Source of the DNA: Desulfofundulus thermosubterraneus DSM 16057
GTDB taxonomy: Bacteria; Bacillota; Desulfotomaculia; Desulfotomaculales; Desulfovirgulaceae
Direction: 5' to 3'
NCBI RefSeq assembly: GCF_900142025.1
Contig: NZ_FQZM01000019.1
Coordinates: 1-64,000, forward strand
DNA length: 64,000 nt
The notes under the pieces are model-generated. The model did not search any database and was not told where the DNA came from. It worked only from the letters and a program-made list of their open reading frames with translations. The position numbers and the translations under genes were made by a program. Below, one piece after another: positions 26,027 to 34,417 of this stretch (within the stretch, counting starts at the first letter, position 1; each line of letters starts with the position of its first letter).

Positions 26027-27454
26027 TTGACCGGCGGGCGCAAGGGAAAATTCAAGAGCGGGCAGGTATGCCGGAGGCTTCCTGCTTTCTGGAAAAACAT
26101 GCGTGCTGGAGCACAAAAAGGCGCGGCCCTGATCACGGTGCTCCTGCTCACCCTCCTGCTCCTGGTCTTTGCCGGCTCCCTGGTTCAGCTGACCACGGTG
26201 GACAAAAGAATGTCCGCCAGCCAGGTGGCCATGACCCAGGCCCTTTATTTGGCCGAGGCGGGGGTGGAAGTGATGGTCGCCCGCCTGGCCGGGAATTTTG
26301 ATGCCGGGCCGCCGTCCACACCAATCGAGCTGGGGAACGGCCGGATCTCAAAAATTACCGTGAGCCCGGTGGACGCCAGCACCAGAGAGATCCTGGCCGA
26401 GGGGCGGGCGGGCAACGCCCGCAAGGCACTCAAAGTGCGGGTGCAGCGCACGGCTGCCCCCGTCCTCCAGAACGCCCTTTGTGCCGGAAATTCCCCTAAC
26501 TTAAGCGGCAACGTATCTATTAGCGGCAACTTGTTGATTAACGGCAATTTGGAAACTGGCTCCAGTATAAGCCTTACCAATTCCAGGCTGGTGGTGGTGA
26601 AGGGCAATCTGGATAATAAAAATGGTAGCATCAACATTTTGTCCGGAGGCAGCCTTTTGGTGGGAGGCAACCTCTATAATAGACACGGCCGCATTGAAAC
26701 ACCGGGCTACCTCCAGGTAGACGGCGCCATCGATAATTCTTCAGGCACCGTGATTTTCTCCCCCGGCGGGACCTACTACACCCCCGCCACGCAATATCCG
26801 GCGGGCACGTTTATCATTCAAAATGACGGCCAGGTACCCCGGCTGGACGGCCCGCGGGAAAATATTGCTGCCCTGGTTGAGCCGGCAGCCCGCCTGGATC
26901 CGGCGGAAAAAGTGGACGCCTACCAGGGCTATCCCAGCCTACCCGTGACCAGAAATGGAAACAAATATGAGTTTGATTTTACCGGAAAAACCGCCGGCAT
27001 CTATTATTTGGACACTGCTACTTTAAATGAGGGTGATAAAGGTAAAGGTAAGCAGGTTAATAATGAAGATAAGCAGGTTAATAATGAAGATCAAAAAATC
27101 CAGCTTTCGGGTACATACAGCGGGAAATGGCTCATTGCCGTCAAAGGGAACGTGGAGATCAGCGGCGATTTGCAGCCGGCAAATGCAAACCAGGACGTAC
27201 TGGTGTTGCTGGTGGACGGTACGGTTAGCATACAGGGGAATGAAAACGTCAGCGCCGTTATATATGCGTGCCTGTTCGAAGCCGGCGGGAGCAGTACCAT
27301 CAGGGGGACGGTGGTTGCGCAATCTTTTGATGTCGGTGGTAATGCGAGCCTGATCCAGGATACTGACCTGATCCGGAACGCCGTTCCCGTCCTGCCGTCA
27401 GATCTGATCACGGTAAACATAATTTCCTGGCGGGAGGAATACGATGTATTTTGA
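26027..27454 (+). CDS. PilX-like protein with a beta-repeat adhesin-type region
   Basis: Protein of 475 residues starting at a TTG with GGGAGGG upstream. Residues 25-60 carry a PilX N-terminal motif, QKGAALITVLLLTLLLLVFA, followed by ALYLAEAGVEVMVARL. Residues 150-245 hold a run of short glycine/asparagine repeats (SGNVSISGNLLINGNLETG and similar), which suggests a right-handed beta-helix like DUF7305 or polymer-forming proteins. A perfect 21-bp tandem duplication encodes KQVNNED twice (27050-27091). A further beta-repeat region (VEISGDLQPANANQDVLVLL) follows. It is probably a pilus-tip or pilus-associated surface protein. Confidence 0.75.
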   Translation: MTGGRKGKFKSGQVCRRLPAFWKNMRAGAQKGAALITVLLLTLLLLVFAGSLVQLTTVDKRMSASQVAMTQALYLAEAGVEVMVARLAGNFDAGPPSTPIELGNGRISKITVSPVDASTREILAEGRAGNARKALKVRVQRTAAPVLQNALCAGNSPNLSGNVSISGNLLINGNLETGSSISLTNSRLVVVKGNLDNKNGSINILSGGSLLVGGNLYNRHGRIETPGYLQVDGAIDNSSGTVIFSPGGTYYTPATQYPAGTFIIQNDGQVPRLDGPRENIAALVEPAARLDPAEKVDAYQGYPSLPVTRNGNKYEFDFTGKTAGIYYLDTATLNEGDKGKGKQVNNEDKQVNNEDQKIQLSGTYSGKWLIAVKGNVEISGDLQPANANQDVLVLLVDGTVSIQGNENVSAVIYACLFEAGGSSTIRGTVVAQSFDVGGNASLIQDTDLIRNAVPVLPSDLITVNIISWREEYDVF

Positions 27455-27557
27455 TTTCCCGAATCTGACCGTAACGTCCTGAAAGTTAGGTAACATTTCC
27501 ATTTCAGGGTTTCCTTTAAAAGCAGGACTTTTTTACTTTCACCACGAAAGTATATTC

Positions 27558-28052
27558 ATGTTTCGCCAATTTTCGTTCCCCAAAATTATATCCTCGCCCG
27601 GGGGCTTTACTTTACTCGAGGTTCTTGTCTCCACGGCCATCAGTGCTATCCTGCTTTTAATTGTGGTGCCCGCCGTACTTAACGGTTTAAGCAAGTACGC
27701 CCTGTACACCGGCGCCCGCCAGATGGCCACGGATATTCGCGGCTGGCAGCAACAGGCCCTTTCCGCAGGGGATACCATGTCTACTTACAGCATACAGTTT
27801 GATCCCTTCAACGACGCCTATCATTTAATGATTAATAATGTATCCAGACAAAAGCAGTGTCTCCCTGTTTACCTGGACCTGGACTCGACAAATTTTCCGT
27901 CCAATGAGCTTAAATTCAACCTGCGGGGGATCCCCATTTCCGGTGGCGGGACGGTTACCTTGAGTGAAAAGTTGACCCGAAGACGGTATTACGTCATTGT
28001 CGCCCCTGTTACCGGAAGGGTGCGAGTTTCTCCTCTGCCCCCGGCAGGTTAA
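27558..28052 (+). CDS. GspH-like minor pseudopilin
   Basis: Protein of 164 residues. The prepilin motif PGG|FTLLEVLVSTAISAILLLIV is preceded by a 16-residue leader. ARQMATDIRGWQQQALSAGD matches the helical neck seen in GspH/FimT pseudopilins. The C-terminus YYVIVAPVTGRVRVSP is the typical beta-sheet end. The ribosome site before ATG 27558 is weak. The 100 bp upstream contain no gene. It is the last pilin-like gene of the array. Confidence 0.8.
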   Translation: MFRQFSFPKIISSPGGFTLLEVLVSTAISAILLLIVVPAVLNGLSKYALYTGARQMATDIRGWQQQALSAGDTMSTYSIQFDPFNDAYHLMINNVSRQKQCLPVYLDLDSTNFPSNELKFNLRGIPISGGGTVTLSEKLTRRRYYVIVAPVTGRVRVSPLPPAG

Positions 28053-28082
28053 TCCAGATTATTTAATAATGGAAGGTCACCA

Positions 28083-29147
28083 ATGTTCAGAAGCAAAACT
28101 TTTACTGCTGTTGACATCGGAGCGGGCGAAATCAAAATTGCGGTTCTTTCCTGCCGCCGCCGGAGGGTGATCTGCAACCTGCTGCATCGTTACTTGAGCC
28201 CCGGCATGGAGCACCTGGAAGAGGACAGGACTGATGAACTGGCCGCAGCTCTTAAGGCGGCCTTTAAATCTGTGCGCGGAGCAGGAAGAAAGGTAATTAC
28301 CGCCATCGGGGGGCAAAGAGTGATTACCCGGCAACTGCGCCTGCCGGCAATGCCCCTGAAGGAACTGGAACAGGCGGTCGTATGGGAGGCGGAGAAACTG
28401 GTGCCGCTGCCAGTCGATGAGCTGGTAATCCGGCCTGTGGTGCTTGGGGAAAGCCAGAACGGAGAAAGCGGGCTGTTTCATGTCCTCCTGGTGGCCGTGA
28501 GAAAAGAACTCGTCTACCGTTATTACGAGGCTTTCGACCGGGCCGGACTGCAGATTACGGCCATTGACCTGCAGCACCTGGCCCTGTGGCGGGTCTTTCA
28601 CGGTTCTTTTGGATACCCGGTTCATGACGGTGGTGTACGGGCAGTGCTGGATCTGGGTTTTTCTTCCGGTCAGTTTATCGTTTTAAAAGGACAGGAACTG
28701 GTTTATGTGCGTTCTTTGCCGGTCGAATTAGGAAGGTTGCTGCCCGCGGGCGTTTTTGAGCCGGCACCGGCAGAACCTGCACCACCTCCTGGGGGTATGG
28801 AAATACCGGGCGGGGAAGCTGCTGCGGCTGCGGAAGATCTGTCCGGTGAATATGCCGGTTATGATGAAGCACAGTTCGAACATTTGGGGGAACTGGTACG
28901 GGAGATCCGCCGCTCCCTGGACTTTTACCAGCTGCAGGAGCGGGACAACCCGGTGGAAACCCTGGTGGTTACCGGCGGCTTCAGTAAAATCAAGGGGTTA
29001 CCTGCTTATCTGGCCGGCCAACTGGGAATAAGGGTGGCAGCCGGTTTTCCCCGGCTGCCCTTCCGGGATGTTAAGAATCCTCCCCGGGTGCTGGACCCAG
29101 CCTTTTCCGTGGCAGTGGGCCTGGCTTTGCGGGAGGTGTTGCAGTGA
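28083..29147 (+). CDS. pilM: Type IV pilus assembly protein PilM
   Basis: Actin-like cytoplasmic PilM, 354 residues. The N-terminal phosphate-binding motif TAVDIGAGEIKIAVL, the segment TAIGGQRVITRQLRLPAMP and the later AVLDLGFSSGQFIVL and TLVVTGGFSKIKGLPAYL mark the FtsA-like fold. It links the pilus inner complex (PilN) to the ATPase. An alanine- and proline-rich stretch at residues 220-255 is longer than usual. It overlaps pilN by an ATG-like GTGA junction. Confidence 0.92.
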   Translation: MFRSKTFTAVDIGAGEIKIAVLSCRRRRVICNLLHRYLSPGMEHLEEDRTDELAAALKAAFKSVRGAGRKVITAIGGQRVITRQLRLPAMPLKELEQAVVWEAEKLVPLPVDELVIRPVVLGESQNGESGLFHVLLVAVRKELVYRYYEAFDRAGLQITAIDLQHLALWRVFHGSFGYPVHDGGVRAVLDLGFSSGQFIVLKGQELVYVRSLPVELGRLLPAGVFEPAPAEPAPPPGGMEIPGGEAAAAAEDLSGEYAGYDEAQFEHLGELVREIRRSLDFYQLQERDNPVETLVVTGGFSKIKGLPAYLAGQLGIRVAAGFPRLPFRDVKNPPRVLDPAFSVAVGLALREVLQ

Positions 29148-29944
29148 ATTACCGGGTTAACCTCCTGCTTGCGGAACTGCAACCCGGGCCCGTCCTGGAA
29201 CCGAAACGCCTGCTGTTAATTTCCCTGGCTACCCTCACAGCAGGTGGGCTTGTTACTGCCTGTGTCTTTTGGGGCATAAATTTTCACCACATGCGTATTG
29301 AGCTGGCTGCCGTCAAGCGGCAGGTGCCCAAACTCCAGGAAACGGTTGCCCGGCTGGAGGAGCTCAAAAAACAGCGCCAGGAACTGGAAGCAGCGTCCGG
29401 TGAACTGGAACGCCTGATCCAGCAAAGGCACACCTGGTCCAAAATGTTACTGGACCTCAATAAAGTGGTCCCCCGGGAAATCTGGCTGACTGCCCTGCGA
29501 TTGCAGGCGGCTGGAAATGTTTCAGGAGCAGGCCAGAATGTGACCGGACCCGCCACCGCTCAAAAACCGGGTTCCGTTCCCTCCCTGCTGCAGAGCAGCC
29601 TGGAGCAGGCCGGTCGGGCAGTAGGTGATGCACTCCAGCAGGTATCCGCTCAGCCCGGGGCACCGGCAACCGTGCCGGCAAGCCAGGGCGGGGAAACCGG
29701 GCAGCCGGGGCAGGCAGGCAGCCAGGTCCGGCGCGAGGACGGGAATGTCATTCCCCAGCCGCCCGATACTTTGACCCTGGAAGGCAACACTACCTCCCTG
29801 GCCGCCGTGGGGGTGTTCATTTATCACCTGGGAGAATTACCCTATTTCTCCCGGGTTGACCTGAACGAAATTAAATACGATGAGACAAAGGGCATCACCA
29901 CTTTTAGTATTTCCGCCCGCCTAAAAGGGGGCGGTGGGGGTTGA
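29144..29944 (+). CDS. pilN: Type IV pilus assembly protein PilN
   Basis: Bitopic membrane protein of 266 residues. NYRVNLL near the N-terminus is the PilM-binding motif. A single membrane helix spans residues 23-47 (LLLISLATLTAGGLVTACVFWG), followed by a coiled coil (KLQETVARLEELKKQRQELEA). A low-complexity Ala/Gly/Gln/Pro region (about residues 125-200) interrupts the C-terminal ferredoxin-like fold. The GTG start overlaps the pilM stop, and the stop overlaps the pilO start. Confidence 0.88.
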   Translation: MNYRVNLLLAELQPGPVLEPKRLLLISLATLTAGGLVTACVFWGINFHHMRIELAAVKRQVPKLQETVARLEELKKQRQELEAASGELERLIQQRHTWSKMLLDLNKVVPREIWLTALRLQAAGNVSGAGQNVTGPATAQKPGSVPSLLQSSLEQAGRAVGDALQQVSAQPGAPATVPASQGGETGQPGQAGSQVRREDGNVIPQPPDTLTLEGNTTSLAAVGVFIYHLGELPYFSRVDLNEIKYDETKGITTFSISARLKGGGGG

Positions 29945-30690
29945 TGGCACGTGGCCTGGATAAGAAGAGCAGAACCATACTCATTCTGTTACTGCTGCTG
30001 GCCTTTATTTATGCCGGTTACCGTTTCGTGTTAATGCCACAAATCCAGGCTTACCAGAAGACAAAAACCGAGTTGAATGAAGCCAGGGCCCTCATCTCCC
30101 GGTTGTCCGCCAGGGCCGGTTCCCTGGAAGAGGAAAAAAAGGCCCTGGAAAAGGCCAGAAAGCGTTTTCTGGAGATGAACAACAGGTTCAACACCGATAT
30201 GCAGGACGGCCAGTTTCTCGTTCAGTTCAGCCTTGTGACGGAAAAAAACCGGGTACTGGTGTTGAAATTTAAACCGCTGGCCATCGTTGACAGGGGATAT
30301 GTGCTGGTTTTGCCTGTGGAAATAGAGCTGAGAGGTTTGTTTCCCCAGGTGACGCTGGTGATCGATTATCTGGAAAATCTCCCCAACTTAGGTGAGCTAC
30401 GCAATATTCAAATTACCCGTTACGAACCTGAAAATGCGGGTGGAAAGTCCCCGGCACTGCCCGATGGTACGGTGACGGCAAGTACGACGCTGCTGCTCTA
30501 CTCCCGGCCGACTCCCGCCGGGCGCCTGCAGCTGGAGGAGGTCAGACGTTGGGCTCTGGGCCGTCCCAACCCCTTCTTTTCGGGCCGTCCGCCTGTTTCT
30601 TCTGCATTGCCGGAACAGGCGGCGGAGACGGCCGGCCAGGAACCTGTTCCGGCGTCTGCACCGGAGCGAGCGGGAGCCAAAACAGGGTAG
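29944..30690 (+). CDS. pilO: Type IV pilus assembly protein PilO
   Basis: PilO-like protein of 248 residues. A membrane helix (TILILLLLLAFIYAGYRFVL) is followed by a coiled coil (NEARALISRLSARAGSLEEEKKALEK) and a ferredoxin-like domain with NLGELRNIQI. The C-terminal 60 residues are proline- and alanine-rich. ATG 29944 shares its A with the TGA of pilN. PilM-PilN-PilO form the inner-membrane alignment complex. No PilQ secretin is present, as expected for a monoderm. Confidence 0.87.
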   Translation: MARGLDKKSRTILILLLLLAFIYAGYRFVLMPQIQAYQKTKTELNEARALISRLSARAGSLEEEKKALEKARKRFLEMNNRFNTDMQDGQFLVQFSLVTEKNRVLVLKFKPLAIVDRGYVLVLPVEIELRGLFPQVTLVIDYLENLPNLGELRNIQITRYEPENAGGKSPALPDGTVTASTTLLLYSRPTPAGRLQLEEVRRWALGRPNPFFSGRPPVSSALPEQAAETAGQEPVPASAPERAGAKTG

Positions 30691-30772
30691 TTGGAAAGTA
30701 GGGATAACTCAGGGTATAATCTTGAAAAACCCGGTTCAAAACCCCGGTTATACCGGAGGGGAGGTAAAAGCA

Positions 30773-31417
30773 ATGTCTGAGGTCCGCGAGGCGGCTTCTC
30801 ATTACCAGACCACTAAACCTTTGCCGGCGGGCAGGATCACCTTTGAGGAATTCCTGGCCTGGTGCGATGAGGATACCCGGGCGGAATGGGTGGACGGGGA
30901 GGTTATAATCTTGACGCCGGCGGCAAGTAAGCACCAGAGAATAACTATGCTTTTATCAAGTCTCTTGCGGGAATTTGCCCTGTTAAAAAATCTGGGTGAA
31001 ATCTTAACCGCTCCCTTTCTGGTGCGCCTTCCCGGAACTTTACGGCGGGTACGGGAACCGGATATTCTTTTCGTCAGCAACGAAAAGCTTCCCTTTTTAA
31101 AGGAAACATACATGGATGGCGCTCCCGATCTTATTGTGGAGGTAACTTCTCCAGAAAGCCTGGTTCGGGACCGGGAAGAAAAATACGTAGAATACGAGGC
31201 CTCCGGTGTGCGGGAGTACTGGCTCATCAATCCGGACCGTCAGCAGGCGGAGTTCTTCCGGTTGGGAGAAAACGGACGCTACCGGACCATCTGGCCTGAC
31301 CAGAACGGCATTTATCACTCAGAGATCCTCCCCGGTTTCTGGTTAAAGGTAGACTGGCTCTGGCAGGACCCCCTTCCATCTGCCATTGCCTGTTTTAAAG
31401 AAATGGGCTTAATTTAG
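30773..31417 (+). CDS. Uma2-family nuclease-like protein, paralogue A
   Basis: DUF820/Uma2 protein of 214 residues. TFEEFLAWCDEDTRAEWVDG, then PDILFVSNEK, APDLIVEVTSPESLVRDREEK and GVREYWLINPDRQ give the restriction-endonuclease-like core. The C-terminus ends WLWQDPLPSAIACFKEMGLI. It is highly similar to the protein at 32957-33598 on the other side of tldD. GGAGGGGAGG precedes ATG 30773. Biological role unknown. Confidence 0.85.
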   Translation: MSEVREAASHYQTTKPLPAGRITFEEFLAWCDEDTRAEWVDGEVIILTPAASKHQRITMLLSSLLREFALLKNLGEILTAPFLVRLPGTLRRVREPDILFVSNEKLPFLKETYMDGAPDLIVEVTSPESLVRDREEKYVEYEASGVREYWLINPDRQQAEFFRLGENGRYRTIWPDQNGIYHSEILPGFWLKVDWLWQDPLPSAIACFKEMGLI

Positions 31418-31505
31418 GTTATAGTAAAGAGGTATAAATTTTTAAATTTTTACTAACAATATTACTTAATGTGCATTGATTAATCCCGCCAAGAGGTGAT
31501 TCTTT

Positions 31506-32924
31506 TTGGTCGATGAACAGTTGTTAAAGGAAGTTCTGGATCTCGCCCTGGCCAGCGGGGGAGATTTTGCCGATATTTTTGTCGAGCACAAGCGGGCTAC
31601 GGGTGTCGGCCTTGAAGGCGGCAAGATCGAGCGGGTTCATTCGGGTATAGATATGGGTGCCGGCATCCGCGTGATTAACGGTGATTCTACGGCCTATGCC
31701 TATACCAACGACCTGAGCAGGGAAGGCCTCCTCGAGGCCGCCCGCATTGTCAGTCATGCTTCCCGGGGGGAGAAAAAGGACTACCACCTGGACCTGCGCC
31801 GGGTGCGGCCGCTGGTGGATTTTCCCGTGGTAGAGCGTCCCGATGCGGTCAAGCCGGAACGCAAGGTGGAGGCGGTCCAGGCCGCCGACCGGGCCGCCCG
31901 GGCTGTGGATGTGGAGAAAATCAAGCAGGTAATGGTGGGCTACGGGGACGTGGTCCAGAAGGTGGTCATTGCCAATAGCGCCGGTGAATATGTGGAAGAC
32001 GAGCGCATCCGCACCCGCCTGATGGTGCAGGTGGTGGCTGCCGAGGGGCCGACCATTCAAACGGGTTACGAGGCCGTGGGCGGCCTGACCGGCTTTGAGC
32101 TGCTGGAGCGTTATCGCCCCGAGTCGGTGGCGGAAATCGCGGCCCGGCGGGCCGTGGAGATGCTAAAGGCGCAGCCAGCCCCCACCGGTAAAATGCCCGT
32201 GGTGATGGCCGGGGAGGCCGGAGGGACCATGGTTCACGAAGCCTGCGGCCACGGCCTGGAAGCGGATCTGGTACAGAAGAAGCTTTCGGTTTATGCCGGC
32301 AAAAAGGGGCAAAAGGTGGCTGCCGACATTGTTACCGTTATCGATGACGCCGGCATGGCCGGCCATTACGGTTCCTACCGCTTTGATGACGAGGGAGTGC
32401 CGGCCCGGAAAGTAACCCTGATTGAAAAAGGCGAGCTTACGGACTACATGTACGACCGGCTCACCGCTTCGCGGGAAGGGAAAGCATCCAACGGCCACGG
32501 CCGCCGGGAGTCCTACCAGCACAAACCCATCCCCCGCATGGGCAATACCTACATAGCTCCGGGCAGGATGGACCCGGAAAAGATCATCAGGGAGACAAAA
32601 AGTGGTCTTCTGGTGAAGAAAATGGGTGGCGGCCAGGTGAATACCACCACCGGGGATTTTGTTTTTGACGTTGCCGAGGGGTACCTGATTCAGGACGGGG
32701 AAGTGGGTCCCATGGTACGGGGAGCAACCTTAACGGGCAATGGCCCTGAAGTGTTACGGATTGTGGAAATGATCGGCAGAGATCTGGGTTTTACCATCGG
32801 TACCTGCGGCAAGGACGGGCAGGGGGTGCCGGTAAGCGACGCCCAGCCCACCATGGCCATCAAGGAGCTCATCGTGGGCGGCACAAGCCACGGCCGGGCC
32901 AACGGTAAGATCCGGCGCCTGTAG
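31506..32924 (+). CDS. tldD: TldD-family metalloprotease
   Basis: TldD, 472 residues, a zinc metalloprotease that with TldE degrades unfolded or linear peptides and matures some peptide natural products. The catalytic motif GGTMVHEACGHGLEADL carries HExxxH (first His near residue 244). Other marks are the N-terminal GGDFADIFVEH and C-terminal GTCGKDGQGVPVSDAQPT. The TTG start has AGAGGTG upstream. The partner gene is encoded 1.5 kb downstream at 34418, and two Uma2 genes flank tldD. Confidence 0.92.
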   Translation: MVDEQLLKEVLDLALASGGDFADIFVEHKRATGVGLEGGKIERVHSGIDMGAGIRVINGDSTAYAYTNDLSREGLLEAARIVSHASRGEKKDYHLDLRRVRPLVDFPVVERPDAVKPERKVEAVQAADRAARAVDVEKIKQVMVGYGDVVQKVVIANSAGEYVEDERIRTRLMVQVVAAEGPTIQTGYEAVGGLTGFELLERYRPESVAEIAARRAVEMLKAQPAPTGKMPVVMAGEAGGTMVHEACGHGLEADLVQKKLSVYAGKKGQKVAADIVTVIDDAGMAGHYGSYRFDDEGVPARKVTLIEKGELTDYMYDRLTASREGKASNGHGRRESYQHKPIPRMGNTYIAPGRMDPEKIIRETKSGLLVKKMGGGQVNTTTGDFVFDVAEGYLIQDGEVGPMVRGATLTGNGPEVLRIVEMIGRDLGFTIGTCGKDGQGVPVSDAQPTMAIKELIVGGTSHGRANGKIRRL

Positions 32925-32956
32925 GGGCCGGCGGTTACAGTTAAGGGGGGACGATA

Positions 32957-33598
32957 ATGAGCCGCCTTAAAGAAACGGCAGCGGTTTATGAAACCAGGCC
33001 ACTGCCGGAAGGCAAAATCACCTTTGAGGAGTTTTTGGCCTGGTGCGATGAAGATACCTGGGCGGAGTGGGTGGATGGGGAGGTCGTTGTATTGACGCCG
33101 GCAGCCAGAAAACATCAGAGGATATATAAATTTCTCTTGTTCTTGCTGGAGGTATTTGTCAGTAAGCATAGCCTCGGTGAAGTATTGTCTGCCCCCTTTT
33201 TGGTGCGTCTGCCAGAAAGCCTGCGCCGGGGCCGGGAGCCGGATATTCTTTACGTAAGCAACGAAAAGCTACATCTGCTAAAGGAAACATATATGGACGG
33301 TTCCCCCGATCTGATTGTGGAAATAACCTCTCCGGAAAGCCTGGCCCGGGACCGGGGGGAAAAGTATGTGGAATATGAGGCTGCAGGCGTTAAAGAATAC
33401 TGGCTTATCGACCCGGACAGGCGGCAGGCGGAATTTTACAGGCTGGCTGAAGAAGGGCGCTATCGCACAATTCATCCGGACGAAAAGGGGATCTATTGTT
33501 CGGAAGCCATCCCCGGCTTCTGGCTGCAGGTGAGCTGGCTGTGGCAGGACCCCCTTCCTTCAGCTATTGACTGTTTAAAAGAATTGGGTTTAATTTAA
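32957..33598 (+). CDS. Uma2-family nuclease-like protein, paralogue B
   Basis: Uma2 protein of 213 residues. TFEEFLAWCDEDTWAEWVDG, PDILYVSNEK, SPDLIVEITSPESLARDRGEK and GVKEYWLIDPDRRQ are shared almost residue for residue with the paralogue at 30773-31417. The two genes probably arose by local duplication. AAGGGGGG precedes ATG 32957. A bidirectional terminator follows. The catalytic-type residues (D, E in DLIVEITS) are kept. Confidence 0.85.
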   Translation: MSRLKETAAVYETRPLPEGKITFEEFLAWCDEDTWAEWVDGEVVVLTPAARKHQRIYKFLLFLLEVFVSKHSLGEVLSAPFLVRLPESLRRGREPDILYVSNEKLHLLKETYMDGSPDLIVEITSPESLARDRGEKYVEYEAAGVKEYWLIDPDRRQAEFYRLAEEGRYRTIHPDEKGIYCSEAIPGFWLQVSWLWQDPLPSAIDCLKELGLI

Positions 33599-33600
33599 AC

Positions 33601-33634
33601 AAAAGGCAGGGTCCACTGCCGGACCCCGCCTTTT
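33601..33634. terminator. Bidirectional terminator between uma2 and the DUF3243 gene
   Basis: AAAAGGCAGGGTCC (33601-33614) pairs with GGACCCCGCCTTTT (33621-33634) with one mismatch. T-runs on both strands fit convergent genes. Confidence 0.8.
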
Positions 33635-33663
33635 AATGTCTTATCTTTCCGCTTGAATTGTTC

Positions 33664-33942
33664 TTAAAACGCGGTATAATTTCCCGGTCGCTCCGAAACC
33701 AGCCTGGTCATCAGGTTGGCGATGACCTGTTTTTCCTGCTGGTCGGCCACCTGCCACAGCTCCTTGAGCACCTTTTGTTCCGGATTGGCCGGGGGTACGT
33801 GATCGGCCAGCACCTGACCGGCCTGCTGTGCCAGATTTACAATGCGTTCCCGGGAAATGCCCAGTTCTTCCGCAAATTCCACCGCCTGGCCGAGAAAACG
33901 TTTCCAGTTATCCCAGTCCGTGCTAACCTGGCGAATATCCAA
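33664..33942 (-). CDS. DUF3243 protein
   Basis: Small protein of about 92 residues. The DUF3243 pattern is STDWDNWKRFLGQAVEFAEELG followed by IVNLAQQAGQVLADHVPPAN (read in two parts) and QKVLKELWQVADQQEKQVIA. TTG 33942 is preferred because AAAGGAG lies eight bases upstream; a GTG at 33951 abuts that site. Function unknown; the family is common in spore-forming Firmicutes. It is transcribed toward, and terminated by, the shared hairpin. Confidence 0.75.
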   Translation of the reverse strand: MDIRQVSTDWDNWKRFLGQAVEFAEELGISRERIVNLAQQAGQVLADHVPPANPEQKVLKELWQVADQQEKQVIANLMTRLVSERPGNYTAF

Positions 33943-34107
33943 TTTTAACACTCCTTTCCTGATTACTGGCAGGGCTTATTTCTATTTTGTTCCTCTTTCC
34001 ACCGTCTTATTCAAGAAAAGGAATACACACCTCTGTAAACAGCGGCATATGGTAACAAAAGAAAAGGGAGTAAGCTTATTTTAGGCCTTATCCAGGGGGT
34101 AGGCTGC

Positions 34108-34320
34108 ATGAAAATTGGTGATATTGTAACCCGCAAGGTATGTGGGGAAGATATGCAGTTTTGTATTCTGGGTTTTTACACCAAACAGAGCACCGGAGAA
34201 CGGGTGGCCATTCTGGCCATGCTGGACCCTACCACCATAGTGGAAGCTTCAGTACAAGAACTTGCCCCGGTATCATTAAAAGGTATATTTGCCCTTACCA
34301 CCAGTCTTTATTTACACTAG
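34108..34320 (+). CDS. Small hypothetical protein, faintly YabG-like at its N-terminus
   Basis: Protein of 70 residues. MKIGDIVTRKVCGEDMQFCI and the later ILAMLDPTTIVEASVQEL resemble the N-terminal beta domain of the sporulation protease YabG, but the catalytic part is absent. GGGGGTAGG precedes ATG 34108. It may be a stand-alone small domain protein or a fragment. It lies between a DUF3243 gene on the other strand and the tldE gene. Confidence 0.5.
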   Translation: MKIGDIVTRKVCGEDMQFCILGFYTKQSTGERVAILAMLDPTTIVEASVQELAPVSLKGIFALTTSLYLH

Positions 34321-34417
34321 CTGCCGGCAGGCAGTTTTTTTTGCTTCGCTCTAAAGGAATAGGTTAACGTCTATTGAATAATACTTATTGTTAATGTGGA
34401 AAGGAGTGGGATTTGCG

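Noticed and set aside
26245-26670. Long frames on the strand opposite the PilX-like gene and elsewhere (for example 19062-19604).
   Set aside because: They mirror GC-rich coding genes and have low-complexity composition without motifs; shadows, not genes.
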